Below the pieces are notes generated by a model. It did not search any database. It was not told the origin of the DNA and saw only the letters and a list, made by a program, of their open reading frames with translations. From positions 1-57,213 of the forward strand of contig JAGYIG010000020.1 of NCBI GenBank assembly GCA_018402455.1: a stretch of DNA of 57,213 nt. The letters run 5' to 3'. Position 1 is the stretch's first letter; every line of letters starts with the position of its first letter. The stretch comes from Opitutaceae bacterium (GTDB lineage: Bacteria > Verrucomicrobiota > Verrucomicrobiia > Opitutales > Opitutaceae). Below are positions 18,170 to 27,230 of this stretch, in pieces. The position numbers and the translations under genes were made by a program.

Positions 18170-19621
18170 CTACTTGATACCTGACTTGGCGAAGTGAGCC
18201 TGGGCTTCTTCGATGGTGCGGTTGGTGGTGGGGAAATGGGTGCGGAGTTCGGCGACGATGGCCGGCAGATTGAGTCCGTTGGCGCGGTCGGCCTGAGAGG
18301 GATGCAGCAGGTTATACCATTCGTAGGGGTCGGCGTCGTGATCGTAGAGTTCCTCCCCGCCGTGATCCCAACGGATATAACGCCAGCGATCCGTGCGCAC
18401 CGTATGGTTGTTGAAATGCCAGGTGCTGAGGGCCGGTGGTCCGCTCCAAGGCAGGTTTGGATTCCGCAGCAGAGGCTTGACTGACGTGCCTTCGACGTGA
18501 GCGGGGGCCGGGGCCCCCACCAAGTCCGCGATGGTGGGCCAGAGGCTCATGAGATCAACGACAGCGTCGGTGCGACCGCGGGTGGCGTGGATTCCCGGAC
18601 CGGCCCAAATATAGGGGGTGCGGTTGGCTTCTTCCCACAGCAACGCCTTGCGCCACGTGTGTTTTTCGCCGAGGTGCCAGCCGTGGTCGCCCATGAGGAT
18701 CACGACGGTGTTGTCCGCGTGGGGCGAGGCCGCGAGGGCGTCGAGCACGCGACCGACCTCCATGTCGGCGTAGGTGATGCAGGCGAGGTAGGCCCGAATG
18801 GCTTTTTTCCAGGAGCCCTCCTCGAGGATGGCGAGGTGCTCGGGTTTGGGTTGGGCGTGGGGGATGTCGGCCAAGTCGTCCTCCCGGTAGGGCGGCAGTT
18901 GGATTTGATCCTCGGGGTAGAGGTCAAAATACTTGGCGGGCACGTGCCATGGCAGGTGGGGACGGAAGATGCCACAGGCGATAAAGAATGGTTGATCGCC
19001 GGACTGGGTGTTGAGGGCGTCGATGGCGGCGCTGACCGTGGCGTGGTCGTTTTGCGCTTCATCTCCGGTGGCGAGTTCAGCGATCGAGAGGTCTCCCGCG
19101 GTATATTTCAGGGTGTCGCGCGGAGGGCCGTCGGTCTGGGGGGAGGGAGCGGAATGCGTTTTGGGCGGATCGGCGGAATCGTCGCCGAGATTTTGGGGAT
19201 ACTCGTCCCAGTCCTCGCTCCGGATGTGGCGGCTGGTGTGGAACAGTTTGCCGACGCCGTAGGTGTAGTAACCCTGGTCCTGCAGCCAGCCCGGCAGGGT
19301 GTAGCCCGGAGGGATCACCTCGCGCCAGTCCGTGGCGTTGCCGTAGACGGCGGAGGTGGACGGGCGCAAGCCGGTGAGGAAGGCGGTCCGGCTGGGATTG
19401 CAAACGGGGGAGGCAGTGTAGGCGCGGGTAAAGGTCACGCCCCGGGCGGCCAGTTTGTCGATGTTTGGGGTGATGGCCTGATGGTTGCGGTTCAGGTGAT
19501 TGACCCAGTGGTTCAAATCATCGACGGCGATGAGCAGGATGTTGGGTCGATCGGCGGCAGCGCCCCCGAGTGAAAGGAGCAAGTAGCAAGGAACGAGGAG
19601 CAGGAGTCGGGAAAGGCGCAT
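18170..19621 (-). CDS. Secreted sulfatase, iduronate-2-sulfatase-like
   Basis: A 483-residue sulfatase with a signal peptide (MRLSRLLLLVPCYLLLSLGGAA). The metal site begins with LLIAVDDLNHWV (29-40), a form typical of the iduronate-2-sulfatase-like branch, and the signature is C74-N-P-S-R78. FRPHLPWHVPAKYFDLY, GDHGWHLGEKHTWRK, LMSLWPTIADLVG and RWDHGGEELYDHDADPYEWYNL follow the same branch. It should act on a 2-O-sulfated uronate-like or similar residue, though this branch is broad in marine Planctomycetes and Verrucomicrobia. It is separated by 94 nt from the downstream sulfatase and 63 nt from the upstream GH43, both gaps holding copies of a short palindromic element. Confidence 0.92.
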   Translation of the reverse strand: MRLSRLLLLVPCYLLLSLGGAAADRPNILLIAVDDLNHWVNHLNRNHQAITPNIDKLAARGVTFTRAYTASPVCNPSRTAFLTGLRPSTSAVYGNATDWREVIPPGYTLPGWLQDQGYYTYGVGKLFHTSRHIRSEDWDEYPQNLGDDSADPPKTHSAPSPQTDGPPRDTLKYTAGDLSIAELATGDEAQNDHATVSAAIDALNTQSGDQPFFIACGIFRPHLPWHVPAKYFDLYPEDQIQLPPYREDDLADIPHAQPKPEHLAILEEGSWKKAIRAYLACITYADMEVGRVLDALAASPHADNTVVILMGDHGWHLGEKHTWRKALLWEEANRTPYIWAGPGIHATRGRTDAVVDLMSLWPTIADLVGAPAPAHVEGTSVKPLLRNPNLPWSGPPALSTWHFNNHTVRTDRWRYIRWDHGGEELYDHDADPYEWYNLLHPSQADRANGLNLPAIVAELRTHFPTTNRTIEEAQAHFAKSGIK

Positions 19622-19638
19622 GGAATGAAGGAGGGAGA

Positions 19639-19658
19639 GGTTGGACCTAAAGCCCGAT
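19639..19658 (-). repeat. Dispersed 20-bp palindromic intergenic element, copy 2
   Basis: On the minus strand this reads ATCGGGCTTTAGGTCCAACC, matching the copy at 18092-18111 at 15 or so of 20 positions, with the core CGGGCTTT identical. It lies just upstream of the sulfatase start at 19621. Function is unknown. Confidence 0.4.
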
Positions 19659-19684
19659 CCCCACCGAAGGTCGGGAGGAAGCCG

Positions 19685-21265
19685 CTAGGGCAGGCCGCGG
19701 TAGGTGAAGGCGTGCAATTTTACGGTGCCTTGCCCGGAAGCGTAGAAACCGGCGCGTTGGGTGGATTCCGTTGAAGCGCTGGCTCCCCAGGGGAATTTGG
19801 ACCAGTTGACGCCGTCGGGGCTGTGGAAGAAGTCGACGTCGTGATCGCGGTTGACGACGCGCAGGAACACTTCGCCCGTGGGATAGAGATCGGGAATGAA
19901 GTTCACGCCACGGCGAGGGTGGCGGACTCCACTCTCGCGATATTCGATGCCGACGAAGCGATCGGCGAACATGCCCAAGCCGACGGCGGTGCCGGTGGGA
20001 GCGGTCAGGTGGAGGATGAGTTCGTAGGATTCATTGGTGGGCAGAACGGTGAGCCGGCGGGCGTCGCTGGCATCGTTGCCCTTGGCTGCGACCACGAGGT
20101 CACCGTCAACGAGCGTGAAGGCTGTCGCGAAGTCAGCGGTGGCCTCCATCGGGTCCCATTGCCAACCGAGTTCCGACTGGTCGAAGTTATCGGAGAGCGG
20201 CATGCCGTGACCCACGTTTTCGCCGGCGGGTTTGGCGAGGAGGTTGTCGGGCGAGATGCCGGGAGGAATCCGGGGCCAGCCCTCGCTGGTCCATGCAATG
20301 GGGAGCAGCAAGGTATTACGGCCCAGCGAACGTCGTTCGCGCGGGATGGCGTGATACATCATCCACCACGCTCCGGCGGTGTCTTCGATCAAGGTGCCAT
20401 GACCCTGCGACCACCACGGGTCGGAGCGCGCGGTGGTGCGCAACAGGGGACTGTCGGGGTCGTTTTCCCATGGACCCAGGGCGGAGCGGGAACGGGCCAC
20501 GACAACCATGTGGCTGGTGGACGGGCCGGCGGTGCCCCCTTGGGCCGAGACGAGGTAGCACCAACCATCGCGCCAGAATAGTTTGGGGCTTTCGAGGCAA
20601 TGGCACTCCATGGTCCATTCCTCCGGGATGGGCCATCCCTCGTAGACCGTGGTCATTTCGCTGGTGACCGACAGGCCATCGGCGGCGAGTTGCACCACCC
20701 GCCCCGCGTTGACGTAAAGGTAGCGGGAGCCGTCGGTATCGACGACATGGCCGGGGTCGATGCCGCCGATGCCGAGATCCACCGGTTCGGACCACGGTCC
20801 GGCAGGATCGGCGGCGGTGACCACGACGTTGGTGAACGTCAGATGGCCATCGATGGTCTCAAGTCGGACCGGAACGTAGAGGTAAAAAAGCCCCTCATGA
20901 AAAATCAGATCGGTCGCCCAGATATCCGGGAGATTGGCGAGCGACTCAACGCGGGAGACGGGACGCCAGTTGACCAAGTCCCGACTGTGCCAGATGAGGG
21001 GGCCGCGTTGATCATGCTCGCAATGGGAAAGGTAATAATCCTCGCCGACGCGAACGACGGTCGGGTCGTGCCAATGCCCCCACAGGATGGGGTTTTGGAA
21101 GGTGCCGTCATGGTGGTCGGCTTGATAGGGCTTCTCCATGGCGACCTGTTCGAGCCGCCGGATTTTTTCCGCTGGCGCCTCGGGCGCGCCGACGACGATG
21201 CCGGTTAAAACGGAGATCCGACCGAACAAAAACAAGGCGTGGATGAGGTAACGAGCGGGCTTCAT
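19685..21265 (-). CDS. Secreted GH43 hydrolase with C-terminal ConA-like domain
   Basis: The start at 21265 gives a 526-residue protein with a hydrophobic signal (ARYLIHALFLFGRISVLTGIVVG); an ATG 30 nt upstream is also possible. The propeller carries the GH43 triad: Asp67 in GHWHDPTVV, Asp170 in GGIDPGHVVD and Glu225 in CLESPKLF. A beta-sandwich of the GH43 C-terminal type (about 360-526) follows, with NFDQSELGWQWDP and VGLGMFADRFVGIEYR. This two-domain layout is common in beta-xylosidases and alpha-L-arabinofuranosidases. It is the first gene of the 21-kb minus-strand block, preceded by 146 nt that include the receptor terminator and a GGACCGTCA site at 21321-21329. Substrate is inferred only by family. 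Confidence 0.88.
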   Translation of the reverse strand: MKPARYLIHALFLFGRISVLTGIVVGAPEAPAEKIRRLEQVAMEKPYQADHHDGTFQNPILWGHWHDPTVVRVGEDYYLSHCEHDQRGPLIWHSRDLVNWRPVSRVESLANLPDIWATDLIFHEGLFYLYVPVRLETIDGHLTFTNVVVTAADPAGPWSEPVDLGIGGIDPGHVVDTDGSRYLYVNAGRVVQLAADGLSVTSEMTTVYEGWPIPEEWTMECHCLESPKLFWRDGWCYLVSAQGGTAGPSTSHMVVVARSRSALGPWENDPDSPLLRTTARSDPWWSQGHGTLIEDTAGAWWMMYHAIPRERRSLGRNTLLLPIAWTSEGWPRIPPGISPDNLLAKPAGENVGHGMPLSDNFDQSELGWQWDPMEATADFATAFTLVDGDLVVAAKGNDASDARRLTVLPTNESYELILHLTAPTGTAVGLGMFADRFVGIEYRESGVRHPRRGVNFIPDLYPTGEVFLRVVNRDHDVDFFHSPDGVNWSKFPWGASASTESTQRAGFYASGQGTVKLHAFTYRGLP

Positions 21266-21350
21266 GGGGTCAGTGACCAAGCTGTCCGGGATCATCGCGG
21301 GGTGCAGAATTTTGCCGCAAGGACCGTCAAGTTAAGTCGTCCTGCCGGCC

Positions 21351-21382
21351 AATAAAAACGGCGCCCGTCGAAGCGGGCGCCG
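21351..21382 (-). terminator. Rho-independent terminator of the TonB receptor gene
   Basis: A perfect 9-bp GC stem (CGGCGCCCG at 21359-21367 with CGGGCGCCG at 21374-21382, loop of 6) is followed on the minus strand by TTTTTATT. It lies 29 nt after the stop codon of the receptor at 21412. It separates the receptor from the downstream GH43/sulfatase block, so the block probably has its own promoter or depends on readthrough. Confidence 0.85.
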
Positions 21383-21411
21383 TGAAGGTTTGGCGACGAG
21401 GGCGGACGAGA

Positions 21412-24400
21412 TTACATCTCGAGGCTCATGCTCAGGATGAAGTTCCGCGGTTCGGAGACGCGTTGGGCGCGGATGGTTTCCTGGTTCACATTCAGCAGCC
21501 GCGGGTAGATATCGTCGTCATCGAACAGGTTGCGGATGTTGAGACCGACGCGATAGCTTTTGAAACCGAACATCTCGGTGCGCCCGCGGTAGTTGATCGA
21601 GAGGTCGAACAGGCTGGTGGTTTGGCCGTAGAACGGACTCTCGAGATCGAAGGCGTCGCCGCTGGGCACCGACTTCTTGCCGTAGGCCAGCAGCGGGGCG
21701 GCCCGGTAGCGGTAGGCACCGCCGATGCTCAGGCCATTGAGGCGACCCTCGTTGAAGCGGTAGACCCAGTTGATGTTGTAGCGGTTGTCGCGGACGAAGT
21801 CATTGGATTTGCCGTCGAGGCCCTGAATGATGTCCCGGCCGGTGGAGCCGTTGATGGCGGCCTGTTCCCACCAGTTGGCGACGGTTTGGTCATTGGAATC
21901 GGAGCGCCAGGCGGTGTTCCAGTTCCAGGTATCGATCGTGCCGTTGCCGTCGAGGTCCCGTGGGTTGTTGACGCCGCCCTCGGGGAAGGTAAGCGCCTGC
22001 CACTGGGGCAGGTAGTTGTCGAGGAAGGCCCACCAGTCGGTGCCAATGGAGGACTCGACAACGGTCTGCTCATTCATGTTGAAGCGCACCGTCAGGTTGT
22101 CGGTCACGCGCCAGTCGAGACCCCACTCGGACCCGGTGGCCTTCTGGAAGCTGGTGACCCAATACGGGTCGCCGTTGCCGAGAGCCGGCCACATGTCGGG
22201 GAATTGCGGATCGATGGCGTGGGCGCGGTCGCCGAAAGCCAAGGTGTTGATGCGGGTGATGGGGCCGGCGGCGGTGAAGCGGAAACGGTTGTAGGGCACG
22301 TTTCCGGCGCGGGCGGGCCCGGCGTTGTTCTCGAACTCGGTGTAACGCAGGGAGAACCGACCGTCGAAAAGACCGAGGCGAATGGACTTGTCCTCACCGT
22401 CGCCGGCGGCGCCTTTCACGCGGAAGCCGTAGGGATCGCGGTTGGAGACGTCGGGTTGGAAGGTATCGGACTTGTTGTAGGCGATGGTCAGGTCGCCGCC
22501 GAAGGGCAGGTCCACCCAGCCGGCGAGCGGTCTTAGGATGAAGCCGGTGGTGGTGGTGTTGCCGGCGGCTTCGTTGTCCGGGTCGAAGGCTTCGAAGGTG
22601 ACGTCGTCGATCACCGGGCGCAGGCCGGTGTTGACGCCGTTCTGCGCGGCCTGGGCGGCGTTGGCCCGGTTGGCGGGGTTGGCCGAGTTGGCCTCATCGC
22701 GGCGCCAACCGAGGGTGGCGACGAGGCGGTCGTCCCAGAAAAAGCCCTGGTAGGCGAGCTGCATGGTATCGAGCTTCGACTTCAGCAGGGTGTTGTTGCG
22801 GTTGGAGCCGAGGCGGCGGCCGAATTCATCGACGAGGCCGGTGTTCAGCATGTCGATCTCCCAGGACTGGCCGTTGCTGTCGACGAAGTTGAAAGGACCG
22901 GTGATGTCGTCGTAGTGCGGAGCGCGGGGGCTGAGGTCGTCGGGCGACAAGTAGTAGCGCACGTTGATGGTGCGGGTGTTGTTGGTCGCCCAGTTGTTGT
23001 TGGTCACGGGCACCATGTTGAGGCCGTTGATGGTGGCCTGGGCGCCGGTGAGTCCCTCGGAAGGGAGGATGCGGGCGTTGTATTCGGCCTGTTTAGCCTC
23101 GACCTCATTGCGGGAGATCAGGCCACCCAGGCGCTGCTTGCCGAGCAATTGGCGCCACCAGGAGCCGCCCTCGCGCGTGAAGTCCTTCTCGTAGGAAAGG
23201 GCGACGCGCCAGTCGGAGCTTTCGTGCTGATTGTTTTGGCGGAAAACGTCACCCTGAACATACATCTTGCCGAAGTTGGGGTTCGGGGTGACGCCGTCGA
23301 CGAGGAAGGCGTTGGGGTCGACCTTGAGGGTGTTGCCGCCGACATAGCCGCCGAAACCGCCGATCCAGTCATCATATTCCTCCTGCTGGGCTGCAGCCTC
23401 GAGGAAGAAGTTTTCACCGATCTGCTGGGTGATGAAGAGATTGGTGGAGTTCCCGGTGACTTCCTGCAAGCGAGAGAGGCCGGAGAGGTTGACGCTGGTC
23501 GGGTAGTAGGTGTCGTCGAGCAGGGTGTAGCCGTCGGCTTCATTGTTGAGGCCGTTGACGGAGGGGAAGAAGCGCGGGGAGCGCACCTCGGCCGTGTTGC
23601 GGTAATTGTAGGTCGAACCGCCGACGGAGCCAGCGTTGCCCACGACAAAGGTCGGGTTTTCGCCACTGCGGCCGAAGATGGTGTTATTGACGGTGGAATT
23701 CACCCAGTTGGCGCCGAGGCCGGGATTGGCATAAGCGGGCTGGTTCTGGTTCATGCCCGGGCCGGTGAAGCCGGAGGAAGCGGCCACATACCACGGGGAA
23801 ATCTGGTCCCAGGGGAGGAGGAGCTGCGGGCGGATATTCTGCACTTCAACGCTTTCGTGGGCGATGGAGATGCTGGTCTTGGGGAAGGGGCGGAATTGGA
23901 TCGTGCCGTAGATGCGGTCCTGATCGGTGCCGGCGGGCTTGAGGTCGTATTCCTTTTCCTCGTGCAGAGCGGAGACGCGCAACGCGAGTTTGCGATCAAT
24001 GATGTCCTGATTCACGTCGATGGCGTACCGCTGCGATCCGTTGGAATCGAACTGGACGTCGAGTCGGGCGAAGTCGCGGAAGAGGGCGCGCTTGAGCGAG
24101 GTGTCGATCGTGCCAGCGGGGGAGCCGGTGCCAAACAGCAGGTTGTTGGGACCCGAGGCGATGGTGACGCGGTCAAGGTTGTAGTTGTCCGAGGACATCT
24201 TCGTGGCAAAGAAGTCCCGGGACAGGGTGGCATTGCCGAGGCCGCGGACGCGGGTGGGAGGGGGGAAGCCCGTGCCGGTGCCGAGTCCGGTGGCCCCCTC
24301 GAGGTTGTCGCCCACCCCTTCGACGTTGGTGGTGTAGATGGTGGCGTCGGCGATGGAGTTGAGCGCAAACTCATCCATGAAGTCTTTGGTGAGCACTTCG

Positions 24401-24651
24401 ACCGGCGCGGCGATATCCTTGAGGTCGGTGTTGAGGCGGGAACCGGCCAGGGATTGGGTGGCGACCCAGCCGGTTTCGGAGTCGGCCTCAATCACGAAAG
24501 GGTTCAGGGTGATCGTTTCTTCGGACTCTTCGGAGTTGGCTGACTCGGTCGCCTGTTGGGCGAAGAGAGGAGCCCCGCAGAGGATAGCGGCGCCGAGGGC
24601 ACCGCGGACGGCATGACGTGCCGTGGCGTACAGGAGGTTGGTTTGGTTCAT
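21412..24651 (-). CDS. TonB-dependent outer-membrane receptor (SusC-like, no SusD), receptor 1
   Basis: From the ATG at 24651 this gives 1079 residues with a signal peptide (to LFAQQ, about residue 33); an earlier in-frame ATG at 24741 would add an unlikely 30-residue tail. After cleavage comes ETITLNPFVIEADSETGW, the short conserved segment found before the plug in Opitutaceae receptors, then a plug domain (SRLNTDLKDIAAPVEVLTKDFMDEF, RVRGLGNATLSRDFF, IASGPNNLLFGTGSPAGTID). The rest is a 22-strand barrel ending in RNLFDDDDIYPRLLNVN and RNFILSMSLEM. It should import glycan fragments across the outer membrane using TonB-ExbBD. No SusD-like lipoprotein gene is next to it, as is usual in this phylum. 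The gene ends in a strong terminator and starts downstream of an AT-rich, palindrome-bearing region. Confidence 0.92.
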   Translation of the reverse strand: MNQTNLLYATARHAVRGALGAAILCGAPLFAQQATESANSEESEETITLNPFVIEADSETGWVATQSLAGSRLNTDLKDIAAPVEVLTKDFMDEFALNSIADATIYTTNVEGVGDNLEGATGLGTGTGFPPPTRVRGLGNATLSRDFFATKMSSDNYNLDRVTIASGPNNLLFGTGSPAGTIDTSLKRALFRDFARLDVQFDSNGSQRYAIDVNQDIIDRKLALRVSALHEEKEYDLKPAGTDQDRIYGTIQFRPFPKTSISIAHESVEVQNIRPQLLLPWDQISPWYVAASSGFTGPGMNQNQPAYANPGLGANWVNSTVNNTIFGRSGENPTFVVGNAGSVGGSTYNYRNTAEVRSPRFFPSVNGLNNEADGYTLLDDTYYPTSVNLSGLSRLQEVTGNSTNLFITQQIGENFFLEAAAQQEEYDDWIGGFGGYVGGNTLKVDPNAFLVDGVTPNPNFGKMYVQGDVFRQNNQHESSDWRVALSYEKDFTREGGSWWRQLLGKQRLGGLISRNEVEAKQAEYNARILPSEGLTGAQATINGLNMVPVTNNNWATNNTRTINVRYYLSPDDLSPRAPHYDDITGPFNFVDSNGQSWEIDMLNTGLVDEFGRRLGSNRNNTLLKSKLDTMQLAYQGFFWDDRLVATLGWRRDEANSANPANRANAAQAAQNGVNTGLRPVIDDVTFEAFDPDNEAAGNTTTTGFILRPLAGWVDLPFGGDLTIAYNKSDTFQPDVSNRDPYGFRVKGAAGDGEDKSIRLGLFDGRFSLRYTEFENNAGPARAGNVPYNRFRFTAAGPITRINTLAFGDRAHAIDPQFPDMWPALGNGDPYWVTSFQKATGSEWGLDWRVTDNLTVRFNMNEQTVVESSIGTDWWAFLDNYLPQWQALTFPEGGVNNPRDLDGNGTIDTWNWNTAWRSDSNDQTVANWWEQAAINGSTGRDIIQGLDGKSNDFVRDNRYNINWVYRFNEGRLNGLSIGGAYRYRAAPLLAYGKKSVPSGDAFDLESPFYGQTTSLFDLSINYRGRTEMFGFKSYRVGLNIRNLFDDDDIYPRLLNVNQETIRAQRVSEPRNFILSMSLEM

Positions 24652-24745
24652 GGGGTTGGTATGGGTAGGTTGACCGCAGATCAGCTCCGCGAGTAACGGC
24701 GCCATAAGTCCGTTTAGCCCATGCTTGCTCAATGGGTCCAAAATG

Positions 24746-24754
24746 TGACCGTCA
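24746..24754. promoter_or_regulatory. Putative LacI-family operator TGACCGTCA
   Basis: An odd palindrome (TGAC-C-GTCA) 95 nt upstream of the receptor-1 start. It is one of six intergenic matches to TKACNGTMA found in the window, all in gaps near LacI, receptor or ara genes. Binding is inferred from recurrence and position only. Confidence 0.4.
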
Positions 24755-24785
24755 TGTTGTTTTGCCTGCTAAAAAATATATAAAA

Positions 24786-24810
24786 TTATGTTAATCAAAT
24801 ATTAACATAA
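24786..24810. promoter_or_regulatory. Perfect 10-bp inverted repeat in receptor-1 promoter region
   Basis: The arms TTATGTTAAT (24786-24795) and ATTAACATAA (24801-24810) are exact reverse complements with a 5-nt spacer. They lie in a sharply AT-rich stretch (about 24768-24815) that probably contains the receptor-1 promoter. The half-site ATGTTA with TAACAT also occurs at 48084-48101, in front of receptor 2 and the third LacI gene, which suggests a shared regulator. Confidence 0.6.
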
Positions 24811-24855
24811 AATCACCAGATACTTATTGGTCTCCCTGCTGGGCCCAATCGAGTA

Positions 24856-24864
24856 TTACCGTAA
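24856..24864. promoter_or_regulatory. Putative LacI-family operator TTACCGTAA
   Basis: An odd palindrome (extending to ATTACCGTAAT, 24855-24865) between receptor 1 and araD, in the same gap as the TGACCGTCA site. It fits the TKACNGTMA pattern. It lies downstream of the araD stop and upstream of receptor 1, so receptor 1 would be the target. Confidence 0.4.
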
Positions 24865-24894
24865 TGTAACGGGTCGAGGCAGGCGGGAGCGTGG

Positions 24895-25596
24895 CTAGCA
24901 GCTCTCGTTTTGCCCGTAGTAGGCGTCGGGGCCGTGCTTGCGCTTGAAGTGTTTATTGAGCAGCTCCTTTTCGATCCGGGGGAGGGAGGGTTCAAGCTGC
25001 AGCGACATGAGCGCCATGTGCGCGATGCATTCGACGGCGACGGCGACTTCGACGGCTTTGGCGACTGCGCCACTCCACGTAAAGGGAGCATGGCGGTTGA
25101 CCAACACGGCGGGAAAATCGGCGGGATCGAGGGTGGCGAAGCGTTCGACAATCACGTTGCCGGTTTCCCATTCGTAGGCCCCGTCGCCGATCTCGGCGGG
25201 AGTCATTTTGCGGGTGACGGGAATGTCGCCGTTAAAGTAATCCGCGTGGGTGGTGCCGAAGAGGGGGATTTCGCGGCCCGCTTGCGCAAATGCGGTCGCA
25301 TGGGACGAGTGGGTGTGCACCACCCCGCCAATCGACTCGAAGGCAATGAACAGGCGGCGGTGGGTCGGCGTATCCGAGGAGGGCCGCAGGTCGCCCTCGA
25401 CCTGATTTCCTTCGAGGTCCACCAGCACCATCATCTCCGGGGTCAGTTCGTGGTACTCCACGCCGGAGGGCTTGATGGCGAAAATCGCGCGGTCACGATC
25501 GATGGCGGAGGCGTTGCCGAAGGTGAGGTTGATGAGTCCCTGCTGCGGCAGGGCGAGGTTGGCCTCGTAGGCTTCGCGTTTGAGTTCGGTCAACAT
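24895..25596 (-). CDS. araD: L-ribulose-5-phosphate 4-epimerase
   Basis: A 233-residue cytoplasmic class II aldolase-fold enzyme that turns L-ribulose 5-phosphate into D-xylulose 5-phosphate. Family landmarks are in order: GNAS (27-30) and KPSG (42-45) for the phosphate, SSDTPTH (73-79), the zinc ligands in HTHSSHA (His94 and His96), the RHAPFTW segment and the C-terminal KHGPDAYYGQ that is characteristic of AraD. It is the last gene of a lacI-araB-araA-araD run and is separated from araA by a 91-nt gap carrying a long inverted repeat. No terminator is obvious behind it; the gap to receptor 1 is AT-rich. Confidence 0.96.
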   Translation of the reverse strand: MLTELKREAYEANLALPQQGLINLTFGNASAIDRDRAIFAIKPSGVEYHELTPEMMVLVDLEGNQVEGDLRPSSDTPTHRRLFIAFESIGGVVHTHSSHATAFAQAGREIPLFGTTHADYFNGDIPVTRKMTPAEIGDGAYEWETGNVIVERFATLDPADFPAVLVNRHAPFTWSGAVAKAVEVAVAVECIAHMALMSLQLEPSLPRIEKELLNKHFKRKHGPDAYYGQNESC

Positions 25597-25607
25597 GTCG
25601 GATGATT

Positions 25608-25678
25608 ACCCCATAAATTACCCGCCAGGGGACGAAAATCGACCCCGTCTTTTTGGGTGTTTCGGGTAATTTAGGGGT
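25608..25678. repeat. Long inverted repeat between araA and araD
   Basis: TAAATTACCCG (25614-25624) is exactly complementary to CGGGTAATTTA (25663-25673), and the stem extends by ACCCC/GGGGT with one bulged base, giving a 16-bp arm around a 38-nt loop. It fills most of the 91-nt gap. There is no U-run after it, so it is not a standard terminator; mRNA stabilisation, attenuation between araA and araD, or an operator with repeated ATTACCC are possible. Confidence 0.6.
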
Positions 25679-25687
25679 CGGAAAAGA

Positions 25688-27196
25688 TCAGGCGCGGAAG
25701 CCTTGGTTGAGGTGATAATAGACCTCGTTATTGCGCAGGGTCTGTTTGAATTCGCCGATTCGGGTGTCGCGATCGATCGCGACCATTTCCAGGCCGGCGA
25801 TGGTGGCGAAGTCTTCCAGCATCTCGGTGGTGACCGCATAGCTGTAGCCCGTGTGGTGGGCGCCGCCGGCCAGGATCCACGCTTGGCACGCGGTTTTGAA
25901 GTCGGGTTGGCACTCCCAAACGGCGCGGGCGACGGGGAGCCGGGGCAGCTTGGGGTGTTTGACCGCTTTGACCTCATTGACGATAAGCCGGAAGCGGTTG
26001 CCCAGATCGATGAGGGAAGCGTTCAAGGCCGGGCCGGTGGGGGCATTGAAGACCAACCGCACCGGATCCTCCTTGCCGCCGATCCCGAGGGGGTGGATCT
26101 CAACCTTGGGTTTGGCGGCGGCGATGCTGGGGCAGATTTCCAGCATGTGGGATCCGAGCACCTGGTGCCCCTGCGGCGACAGGTGGTAGGTGTAGTCTTC
26201 CATGAAGGACGTGCCGCCCTTGAGGCCGTGAGCCATCACCTTCATGGCCCGGACGAGGGCAGCGGTTTTCCAGTCGCCCTCGCCGCCGAATCCGTAGCCC
26301 GCCGCCATGAGGCGCTGGGTGGCCATGCCGGGCAGTTGGCGAAGTCCATGGAGGTCTTCAAACGTGTCGGTGAACCCCTTGTAGCCACCGGTGTCCAGAA
26401 ACTGGCCGATGCCGAGTTCGAGACGGGCGGAGTAGCGCAGGTCCTCGTGGCGTTTGCCGCCCCGTTTGAGCGCAGGGGCCAACGTGTAGGTTTTTTCGTA
26501 GTGCGCGCACAGGTCGGTGATGGCCTTGGTTTTCACCGCATCGACCACGGCCACCAAATCACCGACGCCATGGGTGTTGACGGCGAAACCCAGCTTCATT
26601 TCGGCGGAGACCTTGTCGCCATCGGTCACCGCGACCTGGCGCATGTTGTCGCCGAAGCGGACAAATTTGGCGCCCTGCAGGTCGGTCCAGCCACGAACGG
26701 CCCGCATCCACGCGCCGATGCGCTGCTGCACCTCGGCGTCGGTCCAATGGCCCACCACGACCTTGCGGCCCAGGCGCATGCGGGTGTGGAGGAACCCGGC
26801 CTCGCGGTCGCCATGCGCGGCCTGATTGAGGTTCATGAAATCCATGTCGATCGTGGCCCAGGGCAGATCGCGATTGAACTGGGTGTGGAGGTGGAGGAAG
26901 GGCTTCTTGAGCAGGTTGAGCCCCCGGACCCACATCTTCGACGGCGAGAACGTGTGCATCCAGAGGATGAGCCCGCCACAATCGGGATTGGCGTTGGCTT
27001 CGATGCAAAGGTTGGTGATCTCGTCCGGGGTGGTCAGCAGGGCCTTGTAGACCACCTTGAGGGGCAGGTGCTTGGACTGGTCGAGCCGGCTGGCGGCGGC
27101 GGCGGCGTTGGCGGCGACCTCCTGCAGCGGGCCGGGTCCGTAGAGGTGCTGGGATCCGCAGACAAACCAGATTTCAGGCGAGGGGAGAAGTTTCAT
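25688..27196 (-). CDS. araA: L-arabinose isomerase
   Basis: A 502-residue cytoplasmic enzyme of the usual family length that converts L-arabinose to L-ribulose with Mn2+. The start [21 protein letters not shown] has the family's W-F-(V/L)-(C/T)-G-S-Q-x-L-Y-G signature. [11 protein letters not shown], the [19 protein letters not shown] stretch with catalytic and metal residues, [23 protein letters not shown] and GGAHHTGYS are all present. It is 34 nt after araB and 91 nt before araD. The reading frame is intact, unlike araB. Confidence 0.97.
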   Translation of the reverse strand: MKLLPSPEIWFVCGSQHLYGPGPLQEVAANAAAAASRLDQSKHLPLKVVYKALLTTPDEITNLCIEANANPDCGGLILWMHTFSPSKMWVRGLNLLKKPFLHLHTQFNRDLPWATIDMDFMNLNQAAHGDREAGFLHTRMRLGRKVVVGHWTDAEVQQRIGAWMRAVRGWTDLQGAKFVRFGDNMRQVAVTDGDKVSAEMKLGFAVNTHGVGDLVAVVDAVKTKAITDLCAHYEKTYTLAPALKRGGKRHEDLRYSARLELGIGQFLDTGGYKGFTDTFEDLHGLRQLPGMATQRLMAAGYGFGGEGDWKTAALVRAMKVMAHGLKGGTSFMEDYTYHLSPQGHQVLGSHMLEICPSIAAAKPKVEIHPLGIGGKEDPVRLVFNAPTGPALNASLIDLGNRFRLIVNEVKAVKHPKLPRLPVARAVWECQPDFKTACQAWILAGGAHHTGYSYAVTTEMLEDFATIAGLEMVAIDRDTRIGEFKQTLRNNEVYYHLNQGFRA

Positions 27197-27230
27197 AGGA
27201 ATAAAGGGGGTGCCAAGGTAAGCGGACCGG

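Noticed and set aside
22915..24543. Long plus-strand open frame opposite receptor 1
   Set aside because: It is antisense to a clear TonB receptor, rich in Gly/Ala/Val/Asp, and has no family motifs; high GC leaves such frames open by chance.
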